A stretch of 64,000 nucleotides of DNA from an uncultured bacterium (GTDB lineage: Bacteria; Myxococcota_A; Bradymonadia; UBA7976; VGTA01). The translations under genes and the position numbers were made by a program. Shown here one piece after another: positions 48,181-56,029 of this stretch; the first letter of the stretch is position 1, and every line of letters starts with the position of its first letter. The notes under the pieces are model-generated. The model saw only the letters and a list, made by a program, of their open reading frames with translations, was not told the DNA's origin and did not search any database. The DNA lies in the NCBI GenBank assembly GCA_943788935.1, contig CALSSE010000011.1:124001-188000 (forward strand). Reading direction: 5' to 3'.

Positions 48181-49971
48181 ATGTACGAGAATAAAAAACA
48201 GCGAGTCTTTGCTATTACGCTGCAATGGTCTAACTCTCCGTGGCTGATCTGCGCTCTTGCGCTGAGCCTCTTCGGTTGTCCCGACTCAGTAGAGCCGACG
48301 ACCTCAGAGAAGGATATGGCATTAGAAGAGGACATGGACCCCTTCACCTTTGACTCCGATCCCGTTGAAGAGGATATGGAGTTGGTCGATATGGAGCCTG
48401 TAGAAGCAGATATGGTGTCGGTCGATGAAGACCTCAGCTGTAATGCTTGTCAAGAGGACAGTGACTGTGGAGAGGGCTATCTCTGTGTCGCTTTTGACGA
48501 AGATGAACTCGATAAACGCTGTTTCCGACCCTGCGCAGAGGGTGAGGATGATACTGAGCAGTGTGGTGATGACTTCTCCTGTCTCGAGTTGTCGGATGAC
48601 TTACAGATCTGTGTCGCCGATGAAGGGAGCTGTGAGCTCTGTTATGACCCCGACGGCGATGGATATGGAGCAGGAGGTACCTGTGCCAACGGTGATATTG
48701 ACTGCAACAATAACGATCGCCAGATTAATCCTGACAGAGATGATGATTGCGATGGCGTTGATAATGACTGTGATGAGGCGATTGACGAAGACTTTGAGGT
48801 GATCGACTGTGGTGTAGGTTCCTGCCAAGCGCAGAGCGCTTGTGTTGATGGGGTTGAACAGTCTTGTGTGCCTCCCGAGGTACAGGAGACTGACGCGACC
48901 TGTGATGGCGCTGACGATGACTGTGATGGGAGCCTTGACGAAGATTTTGTCCCTTCTATCTGTGGTCTCGGCGTCTGTGAGGCGAGAACGACATGCTTTG
49001 AAGGAGCAGAGACGTCATGCGAGGAGGGGGAGCCGACCGCTGATGATGACCTCACTTGTGACGGCCTCGATGAGGACTGTGATGGGAGCGTCGATGAGAG
49101 CTACACGGGCTCTTGTGGTGATGGAGCCTGTATACGTAGCGCCGCATGTTCAGAGGGTATTATTTCATGTGAGCCTCGTGAACCAGATCCATTGGAGACC
49201 GATAGTCTCTGCGATAACTTTGACGCAGACTGTGATGGAAGCGTTGATGAGGGCTTCTCCACCGACGTAACCTGTGGTGAGGGAGCCTGTAAGGTGACCC
49301 AGACTTGTTTAGGAGGCGATCTCGTCTGCGAGCCTCTTGCGCCAGTGGTTAGTGAGGATACAACTTGTGATGGTATCGATGATGACTGTGACGGTGAGAT
49401 CGATGAAGATTGCCATGTTAACACTCTTCGCGTTGAGCATAACACTGAGTTGTCCACTGATAGCGCTGTCGCGCTCGATATCTTCTATGACCAACTCTAC
49501 TCTCCAAGCGCTGATCCAGCGTTCTTCCAACCGACTACGATTCAAGTGACGCTCAACTATCCAAGCGGGATGTCTAAGCAGTTGACTATCGCGGGGAGCT
49601 CGTTAGTAGACGCAGGAAAGACGATTAATGAGCCCTTTATACAACCGAATAACGCCTATCAAGTCTTCGCATACGGTGATGGGGCAGCGTCGGCTTTCCC
49701 TATTCCCGCTTCGGTCGCCGCAGGGAGTCAGCGACCCGCTCGTGATGGGAAGCTATTGACGATGCTCTTCAACATTAATGGGGTCGCGGCTCCTTGGACC
49801 TTTAGCTGGGATGTGAGCTTCAGTTACTTCTCACCCGAGCGAGCGATGTCCCAGTTCGCCGCGGTTCTTGATGCAGATGGTAATCCGACTTATGACGATA
49901 ATGGTGACCCGGTGGAAGAAGAGGTTCGTCGATTCCTTGAGTTTAGCCCTATCGCGCCTGTGAACCCTTAA
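48181..49971 (+). CDS. Lipoprotein with MopE-type metal-binding motifs
   Basis: About 596 residues from ATG 48181 (AAAGAG seven nt upstream); ATG 48163 is also in frame. The signal ends in LSLFGC (lipobox). An acidic, Met-rich stretch (residues ~30-85) precedes one DxDC unit (EDSDCGEGYLC), a second Cys-rich section and five CDG-type units ('DDDCDGVDNDCDE', 'CDGADDDCDGSLDE', 'CDGLDEDCDGSVDE', 'CDNFDADCDGSVDE', 'CDGIDDDCDGEIDE') like PF11617 (MopE copper-binding motif). The last ~175 residues form a beta-rich domain of unknown type. Likely outer-membrane lipoprotein; metal binding is inferred. Confidence 0.82.
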   Translation: MYENKKQRVFAITLQWSNSPWLICALALSLFGCPDSVEPTTSEKDMALEEDMDPFTFDSDPVEEDMELVDMEPVEADMVSVDEDLSCNACQEDSDCGEGYLCVAFDEDELDKRCFRPCAEGEDDTEQCGDDFSCLELSDDLQICVADEGSCELCYDPDGDGYGAGGTCANGDIDCNNNDRQINPDRDDDCDGVDNDCDEAIDEDFEVIDCGVGSCQAQSACVDGVEQSCVPPEVQETDATCDGADDDCDGSLDEDFVPSICGLGVCEARTTCFEGAETSCEEGEPTADDDLTCDGLDEDCDGSVDESYTGSCGDGACIRSAACSEGIISCEPREPDPLETDSLCDNFDADCDGSVDEGFSTDVTCGEGACKVTQTCLGGDLVCEPLAPVVSEDTTCDGIDDDCDGEIDEDCHVNTLRVEHNTELSTDSAVALDIFYDQLYSPSADPAFFQPTTIQVTLNYPSGMSKQLTIAGSSLVDAGKTINEPFIQPNNAYQVFAYGDGAASAFPIPASVAAGSQRPARDGKLLTMLFNINGVAAPWTFSWDVSFSYFSPERAMSQFAAVLDADGNPTYDDNGDPVEEEVRRFLEFSPIAPVNP

Positions 49972-50104
49972 GAAGGGTCGCTAGCTCGCAGGGAGATGTC
50001 TCTATGACAGGTCACGCTTTACAGATCTCTTAGGTCTGAAAGAGCGAGGCTCTGAGCTGCTATTAAATGAGCTTGGTCTTGTTTAGTCTCGGTAGAGAGT
50101 GGCG

Positions 50105-50170
50105 TGATCATCTCAGACTCTGTATGCTGTTCATGATTGAGTTGTCTTCAACATGAGACAGAGATGATCA
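50105..50170. promoter_or_regulatory. Inverted repeat upstream of urocanase gene
   Basis: TGATCATCTC (50105-50114) and GAGATGATCA (50161-50170) are perfect 10-bp arms separated by 46 nt, ending about 55 nt before the hutU start. It could be an operator pair or an mRNA stem. Confidence 0.35.
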
Positions 50171-50225
50171 GCATAAGTGGATCAATTTAATGACTCATTA
50201 TAGATGGATAATACGTGGAGAGCAT

Positions 50226-52265
50226 ATGAATAATATTGAGACTTTGAGCTTCGCTGAAGAGATTAAGCAAGGGATACCAGAAGCGCTTCCGCTTCAGCCG
50301 TTAGAAGAGAACGACGCTGTGAACCACGCGCCGAAGCGACCTCAAGTGCTCCGCCCTCGTGAAGAGCGATTAGCCCTCGCCAACGCTCTCCGCTATTTCC
50401 CCGAACACCTTCACTCGACGCTCGCTCCAGAGTTCGCTCAAGAGCTGAGAGCAGAGGGACGGATTTATATGCGTCGCTATCGACCTCAGCATAAGATCTA
50501 TGCTCGCCCCTTGAGCGAATATCCGGCGCGATGCGCGCAGGCTGCCTCGGTGATGTTGATGATTCAAAATAATCTCGACGACGCGGTTGCTCAACATCCA
50601 CGAGAGCTGATCACCTATGGTGGGAACGGCACAGTGTTCCAAAATTGGGCTCAGTATCGTCTAGTGATGCGCTATCTCTCCGAGATGACTGAGGAGCAGA
50701 CACTCGTACTCTACTCAGGGCATCCATTGGGGCTTTTTCCCTCTCATAAAGATGCGCCTAGAGTGGTGGTGACCAATGGGATGGTGATCCCTAATCACTC
50801 AGGAAAGAGTGATTATGATCGGATGGCGGCTCTTGGTGTCACCTCTTATGGTCAGATGACAGCGGGGAGCTTTATGTACATCGGTCCCCAAGGAATCGTT
50901 CATGGGACGACAATCACCCTCTTAAATGCAGGGCGTATGCACCTCGGCTTGACGCCAGGTGAAGGTTTAGAGGGGTGTCTTTTTGTGACTTCAGGGCTTG
51001 GAGGGATGAGCGGTGCTCAGCCCAAAGCTGCGGAGATCACCGGCGCGGTGTCGATCACCGCCGAGATCAATGAGAAGGCGCTCAAGACTCGTCATGATCA
51101 AGGATGGCTCAACACTTATAGCGCTGACCTAGACGAGGTCATCGATCTCGCTCAGCGAGCTCAGAGAGATCGACAACCTCTCTCTATTGGTTATCTCGGT
51201 AATATCGTCGACTTATGGGAGCATTTGGTAAAGCGCGATGTAAAAGTGGACCTTGGTAGTGATCAGAGCTCTCTACATAACCCATATCTTGGTGGATATT
51301 ATCCGGTAGGTTTTACTCTTAAAGAGAGTAATGAGATGATGGTGAATGAACCTGAAAGATTTAAGTCAGAGGTACAAGCTACCCTCCGAAGGCATATCGA
51401 GGCGATACACACCTTGAGCGCTCAAGGAATGTACTTTTGGGATTATGGGAACGCCTTTCTCTTAGAGGCGAGTCGAGCAGGGGCTGAGCGCTTGATGAAG
51501 GAAGATGGTCGGTTTACTTATCCTTCTTATGTTGAAGATATTATGGGGCCTGTCTGCTTTGATCTCGGATTTGGACCCTTTCGCTGGGTCTGTACCTCAG
51601 GTGAAGCCGACGACTTAAGAGAGACGGATAAAGTCGCTGCCGAGGTGTTGAGAGCTCAAGCTCAGCAGGCCGCCCCGGAAAATGAGCAACAGATCTTAGA
51701 TAACCTCCGTTGGATCGAGAGCGCTGAGGAGAATAGGCTTGTGGTCGGTTCTCAGGCGAGAATCCTCTACGCAGACCGCCCCGGACGAATGGCGATGGCG
51801 CTGGCTTTTAATGAGGCGATCGCTTCGGGTAGGATTAGCGCTCCTGTGGTCTTAGGTCGTGATCACCACGATGTCTCGGGGACCGACTCTCCGTATCGCG
51901 AGACCTCAAATATCTATGATGGCTCACGATTTACTGCTGATATGGCGGTGCATAACTTTGTCGGTGATGCCTTCAGAGGCGCTACGTGGGTCTCTCTCCA
52001 TAACGGTGGAGGAGTGGGATGGGGTGAAGTTGTGAATGGCGGTTTTGGGCTTTTACTCGATGGGAGTAAAGACGCCGCTCGCCGCGCTCAGCAGATGCTC
52101 TGTTGGGATGTCTCTAATGGCGTCGCCCGCAGAGCATGGGCAGGGAATGAGGGCGCTAGATTCGCCGCTGAAGAGGCGATGAAGGCTGAGCCTCGAATGC
52201 GCCTCACTCTACCCTATTCGGCCGATGAAGCGCTCTTGTCCAAGAGCTTAGAGAGCTCAGACTGA
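50226..52265 (+). CDS. hutU: Urocanate hydratase, long eukaryote-type form
   Basis: 679 residues from ATG 50226 (GGAGAG four nt upstream). NAD-dependent cytoplasmic enzyme converting urocanate to imidazolonepropionate in histidine breakdown. Seen: YGGNGTVFQNWAQ, SGHPLGLFPS, GQMTAGSFMYIGPQGIVHGT, SGLGGMSGAQPKAA, GYLGNIVDLWE, 'SGTDSPYRETSNIYDG' and 'LHNGGGVGWGEV'. The common bacterial HutU is about 555 residues; this length and the sequence around 'LAPEFAQELRAEGRIYMRRY' and 'HNPYLGGYYPV' match the ~676-residue animal-type enzyme. No hutH, hutI or hutG is near. Confidence 0.95.
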   Translation: MNNIETLSFAEEIKQGIPEALPLQPLEENDAVNHAPKRPQVLRPREERLALANALRYFPEHLHSTLAPEFAQELRAEGRIYMRRYRPQHKIYARPLSEYPARCAQAASVMLMIQNNLDDAVAQHPRELITYGGNGTVFQNWAQYRLVMRYLSEMTEEQTLVLYSGHPLGLFPSHKDAPRVVVTNGMVIPNHSGKSDYDRMAALGVTSYGQMTAGSFMYIGPQGIVHGTTITLLNAGRMHLGLTPGEGLEGCLFVTSGLGGMSGAQPKAAEITGAVSITAEINEKALKTRHDQGWLNTYSADLDEVIDLAQRAQRDRQPLSIGYLGNIVDLWEHLVKRDVKVDLGSDQSSLHNPYLGGYYPVGFTLKESNEMMVNEPERFKSEVQATLRRHIEAIHTLSAQGMYFWDYGNAFLLEASRAGAERLMKEDGRFTYPSYVEDIMGPVCFDLGFGPFRWVCTSGEADDLRETDKVAAEVLRAQAQQAAPENEQQILDNLRWIESAEENRLVVGSQARILYADRPGRMAMALAFNEAIASGRISAPVVLGRDHHDVSGTDSPYRETSNIYDGSRFTADMAVHNFVGDAFRGATWVSLHNGGGVGWGEVVNGGFGLLLDGSKDAARRAQQMLCWDVSNGVARRAWAGNEGARFAAEEAMKAEPRMRLTLPYSADEALLSKSLESSD

Positions 52266-52269
52266 CGAC

Positions 52270-53619
52270 TTAGTAGAAGAGATGCACTTGGAGGGTCGTC
52301 TGTCCAAAGCGGTAGTCCAAGGTGTCGATGAGTCGATATTCTGGTCGGAGCTCAACATAGGGGAGGGGGAAGAACTCAACACCCGCTACATATTGCCAGG
52401 CTACCGCTATTTCATCGAGTGTTTCGGTGAGCCGCTGAGTCTGTCCACGCTCGACTCTAGCGTTAAAGACTAACCAATCTTTTAAGGCGAAGTTGACACC
52501 GAACATCGTGTTTATTTGGTTAAAGCTCTTCTGAGCGATATTCGGGTTATCTCGATAGGTGATCTCAGCAACGGTAGAGAGACCACTATTAGTACCGAGT
52601 CCCATGAAGCCATTGAGCATATGAAACTCATCGCTGAGATAGCTCGATACGCCAAACCAAGTATTGATCACCGTGGGGAGGACCGGTTCAGCGGAGGCGC
52701 TCTCCTCACCGAAGTCATCTTCACCAAAGTCATCATCACCGAACCCGTCATCACCAAAGTCATCATCACCGAACCCGCCCCCGTCTCCGCCGATGGTAAA
52801 TTGAGGAAGGAAGGTAAGCCTAGAGACGACTGAATAGCTCGCTAAATTAATCTCTTCATCTACGCCTCGAGCATCAAATACATCTTGAAGATGTGAGCTG
52901 CTAAAACCGCCGACTTCTACCCTCATCCACCGCTGTGGCTGATAGCTGAGCTCAGCGCCGATCTCAGTGAAGTTGGGGGGAATAATGGGGAAACGTCTCT
53001 TTAAAGCGTCCCCTCTGAGTAATATGGTGTGATCGTCATGTCTAATACCAAAGGTAGGTTGGAACTTACCTACCCGCAAAGTCGGAGCGGTGACGCCGAA
53101 GCTATATGACCCCCACCATTCATAAGCGCTCATTCCCGCATAAACTTGCGTGCTGATATCTCCCTCTGATGAATTGGGTCCAGGCAGTACGCTCCCATAG
53201 AGGGTGAGCCCTTTTAGAGGGGTGATCGCCAAATAAGGCTGAAGCTGCATGGGGAACCATGTCACATCGGGATAATCTACGTCTCCCGATTCATTATAAG
53301 CAGGGCTCCCTAAACGGGCACCTTGAACTCTAAGGTCTAGACCAATAGTGGCGATTTTGGCGATCTGATTGCTCTCTTGATCATGGAGCGCTGAGAGTCC
53401 CAAGCTCTTATAGTTGAGGGCGCCGACAGTGTTCATCGAGCTCCACCCTAGCTCTGTTCGACCTCCCCCACCGTTTGGGCTATAGTGGCAACCCACACAA
53501 GGAGTACCGGCAGTGAGCGACTGCCTAGGAGTCGCTTGAGCCTCAGGATGAGATAGATAAGTGGAAAGAAACGCGGTCGCGAGTACGCTTAAGCATACGT
53601 GTGTAACATCCATCTTCAT
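52270..53619 (-). CDS. Outer-membrane barrel-like protein with CxxCH heme motif
   Basis: 449 residues. Signal peptide to 'EAQA', then TPCVGCHYSPNGGGG, one CxxCH c-type heme motif close to the N-terminus, exposed after secretion. The rest alternates beta-strands typical of outer-membrane barrels (GLTLYGSVLPG, YSFGVTAPTLRVGKFQPTFG, RVEVGGFSSSHL) and ends in QVHLFY, a C-terminal aromatic as BamA substrates have. A loop of GDDDFG-type repeats at about 275-300 is acidic. Start ATG overlaps the preceding stop (ATGA), so it is translationally coupled to the RHH gene. A role in electron transfer at the outer membrane is inference. Confidence 0.7.
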   Translation of the reverse strand: MKMDVTHVCLSVLATAFLSTYLSHPEAQATPRQSLTAGTPCVGCHYSPNGGGGRTELGWSSMNTVGALNYKSLGLSALHDQESNQIAKIATIGLDLRVQGARLGSPAYNESGDVDYPDVTWFPMQLQPYLAITPLKGLTLYGSVLPGPNSSEGDISTQVYAGMSAYEWWGSYSFGVTAPTLRVGKFQPTFGIRHDDHTILLRGDALKRRFPIIPPNFTEIGAELSYQPQRWMRVEVGGFSSSHLQDVFDARGVDEEINLASYSVVSRLTFLPQFTIGGDGGGFGDDDFGDDGFGDDDFGEDDFGEESASAEPVLPTVINTWFGVSSYLSDEFHMLNGFMGLGTNSGLSTVAEITYRDNPNIAQKSFNQINTMFGVNFALKDWLVFNARVERGQTQRLTETLDEIAVAWQYVAGVEFFPLPYVELRPEYRLIDTLDYRFGQTTLQVHLFY

Positions 53620-53948
53620 CTTTTCTCTCGCTCTCGCTCTCGCTCTATTTTACTGAGCCACTCTCCGAGAGCGATACGGGCGAGATGGCTGAATGTATAA
53701 GTCTTGCGCTCTCTGCGACGAGTCATTGACTCAGATTGGAGACGCTCAAAGTCATCAGGAGAGATAGTGATCGATAAGCGAATAAAGTCGGACTTATCCT
53801 CTCGAGTATCTACCGGTTCTTCTGGTGTTATCTTAGAACGAGAACTTGTTTTTTTAGCTCTACTCTTGGTGACTTGAGGAGCCTCTTGTTCGCTTTGAGA
53901 TCGCTCTTCTTCGAGGATTGATTGTAGAGATAGACGTTTTTTACTCAT
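53616..53948 (-). CDS. Ribbon-helix-helix-like partner of ParA
   Basis: 110 residues, six nt after parA, with GAGGAG in the parA end as ribosome-binding site. N-terminal ~55 residues are charged and disordered; residues ~58-100 (IRLSITISPDDFERLQSES ... TFSHLARIALGEWLSKIE) look like a ribbon-helix-helix DNA-binding fold of the ParG/omega type. The C-terminus is an ER/KR-rich run encoded by a GAGCGA hexanucleotide repeat. It is likely the centromere-binding or cargo-adaptor protein for the neighbouring ParA. The last four bases overlap the following ATG. Confidence 0.65.
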   Translation of the reverse strand: MSKKRLSLQSILEEERSQSEQEAPQVTKSRAKKTSSRSKITPEEPVDTREDKSDFIRLSITISPDDFERLQSESMTRRRERKTYTFSHLARIALGEWLSKIEREREREKR

Positions 53949-53954
53949 GATTGA

Positions 53955-54668
53955 TCACTCCTCACGATTCTCTATGATAGTTAAGATTTCACGGGTTAAT
54001 AGGGAGATTTCTCGGTAAGCATCAGAGCGCGGTGCATAGCTTTGTATTCCCTCGCCACTCACCGCGGCATCGGAATAGGCGACTCTCAAAGAGAGAGTGG
54101 CCTCCGAGACTTGCCCCCAAGATTCCAAAACGGGTCTCAACTCACGAGCCGAAGCCGTCCCTTGTCGAACCCGAGAAGGGACGAGGATCATCTGCTTGCG
54201 AGGGTCGAGGTCCATCGCCTCTTGGCAGACATTAACCGCCGCTTGAGCAGCCTCAATGTCCAAAGGTGATGCACCGACTGGAACGAGCATAATATCTGCA
54301 TATAAAGCCGCTCTGAGTGAAATGGACTCAATCGCCGGGGGCAGGTCAATCACCACGACATCGGCCTCTAGCTCTTGTAGCTCTTTGCGGAGAGCTTTCC
54401 CCTCTCCATCTCCGGCGATCGCAACTGCAGAGACAGCTGTGTGTCCATGACTTATCCCTCTCTCTACCCATTGACGAGCGGATTGCTGAGGATCGGCATC
54501 GGCGACTATTACGTTCCACTTTGGTCTGAGGTCAGCGATCATGTGAGCGAGGTGTACACTGAGCGTAGTCTTACCGACTCCACCTTTCTGTTGGATCACT
54601 GAGATCACAACTTTATGTGAAGGTGGTTTTGTGTGCCGGCGTTTGCTCAGCCCTTTAGCTCTTTTCAT
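53955..54668 (-). CDS. ParA/MinD-family P-loop ATPase
   Basis: 237 residues. The deviant Walker A KGGVGKT at 28-34 (with the signature Lys), 'VADADPQQSARQW' with DxDP, and a Walker B-type VVVIDLPPAIE mark the ParA family, which moves cargo or DNA over the nucleoid. Upstream is ~18 residues of basic extension. Partner RHH gene and outer-membrane protein gene follow in one operon. No plasmid replication gene is in the window, so this is a chromosomal, possibly orphan, ParA. Confidence 0.85.
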   Translation of the reverse strand: MKRAKGLSKRRHTKPPSHKVVISVIQQKGGVGKTTLSVHLAHMIADLRPKWNVIVADADPQQSARQWVERGISHGHTAVSAVAIAGDGEGKALRKELQELEADVVVIDLPPAIESISLRAALYADIMLVPVGASPLDIEAAQAAVNVCQEAMDLDPRKQMILVPSRVRQGTASARELRPVLESWGQVSEATLSLRVAYSDAAVSGEGIQSYAPRSDAYREISLLTREILTIIENREE

Positions 54669-54974
54669 CTCGGTATCCCTTCCCTAAGTTTCTAGATCTC
54701 TGACTCTATATCTTTAAAAGTAATATTTTAGGCCATAATTTGGGAGAGCCGAGACGGTGACTAATATACGATATAATTCATTAAAGTGAAAGAGAGATGA
54801 GGTGTTATTTAGCTTTTGCCTATTCGTATTAAGTATTTCATAAATAATAAATGAATAGTTTGCAGTGAAAACTATACTCCACTCTATTGGACAATATTGT
54901 TATAAGCCACATAGTCATTCTAAGATGCTCTGAGTTAAAAGTTGTCCTTCTCCCTTAGAAAGGTAAAGAACATT
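54669..54974. other. AT-rich divergent intergenic region
   Basis: About 306 nt between the ParA operon and the plus-strand binding-protein gene. It must hold promoters in both directions; TATACT and TTATAAG boxes occur near 54874 and 54901, but neither has a good -35. I see no ORF, tRNA or repeat. Confidence 0.4.
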
Positions 54975-56024
54975 ATGTATCGACCTCTGTCATATAATCA
55001 TCGGCCCTCTCTGCGATCTCTCTTCAACATGGGGATGCTCACATTGATTGGCCTCTCTTCTCTCTCTCCCAGTCTCTCCGTCGCTAACGCTAAAGAGACG
55101 AAGATATGTGTCTATGATCCTTCGGGAGCGAACGGTGACCTCTTTCAGATGATGAAGGAATACAAAGGAGCGGCGATGGATTGGGGAGTCAAGATAACTC
55201 TTAAGCCATACACCGATGAGAAGATCGCTTCCGAAGACTTTAAGGCTAAACAGTGTGATGGTGTCTTAATGACGGGCACTAGAGGCCGAGCTCTGAATCG
55301 CTTCAGCTCTACCATCGAGGCGATGGGTGCTCTGCCTACCTATCCACTCCTTAAGAGAGTCTTTAAGCCGCTCCTCTCTAAAAAAGGATCAAAGCTACTC
55401 AACCCTAAAGGGAGTACTGAGGTGGCGGCGATGTTCCCTGGAGGTGCGGTCTATCTCTTGGTGAGAGACAAGAAGCTAAACTCAGTAGAGGCTCTCGCAG
55501 GCAAGCGAATCGCCACCCTTGACTTTGATCAAGCGGCGAAGACTATGGTTTCCCATGTAAAGGCCTCAATGAGCGCTGCCGATGTAAGCACTTTTGCGGG
55601 GATGTTCAATAATGGCAGCGTAGATGCCGCTTATGCTCCTGCAGTTGCTTATAAGGCTCTTGAGCTCTACAAAGGGGTCGGCAAAAAGGGAGGAGTAATT
55701 CGTTTTCCACTCGCCCAGATGACCCTACAACTCTTTATTCACAGCGATCGCTTTCCTGAGGGATTTGGACAAAAATCTCGCAATTACTCATATAAGCACT
55801 TCGATCAGGCTCTTAAAGCAGTCAAACGTGCGGAGTCTGATATTAAACAATGGGTAGAGATCTCAAGCGATGATCAAGCTCGATATGAGAAGATGTTTCA
55901 AGAAGTCCGTCTCCAGCTACGTGATCAACATAAAGTGTATCATAAGAAAGCGCTCAAGATCATGAGAATCGCTCGCTGTAGAGCTGATGGCGCTCGCGCT
56001 GAGTGCGCCGAGAAGAAGGAGTAA
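54975..56024 (+). CDS. Periplasmic solute-binding protein of TRAP-type system
   Basis: 349 residues from ATG 54975 with AAAGGTAAAG upstream; TTG 54942 is in frame but poor. Signal peptide at about residues 1-39, cut after 'VANA'. The mature protein is a type-II-like binding protein: 'CVYDPSGANGDLFQMMKEY', 'GVLMTGTRGRAL', and 'EALAGKRIATLDFDQAAKTM' fit the putative solute-binding family seen with TRAP permeases (AdeT-like). Ligand unknown. The permease gene starts 5 nt downstream. Confidence 0.75.
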   Translation: MYRPLSYNHRPSLRSLFNMGMLTLIGLSSLSPSLSVANAKETKICVYDPSGANGDLFQMMKEYKGAAMDWGVKITLKPYTDEKIASEDFKAKQCDGVLMTGTRGRALNRFSSTIEAMGALPTYPLLKRVFKPLLSKKGSKLLNPKGSTEVAAMFPGGAVYLLVRDKKLNSVEALAGKRIATLDFDQAAKTMVSHVKASMSAADVSTFAGMFNNGSVDAAYAPAVAYKALELYKGVGKKGGVIRFPLAQMTLQLFIHSDRFPEGFGQKSRNYSYKHFDQALKAVKRAESDIKQWVEISSDDQARYEKMFQEVRLQLRDQHKVYHKKALKIMRIARCRADGARAECAEKKE

Positions 56025-56029
56025 GCTCC

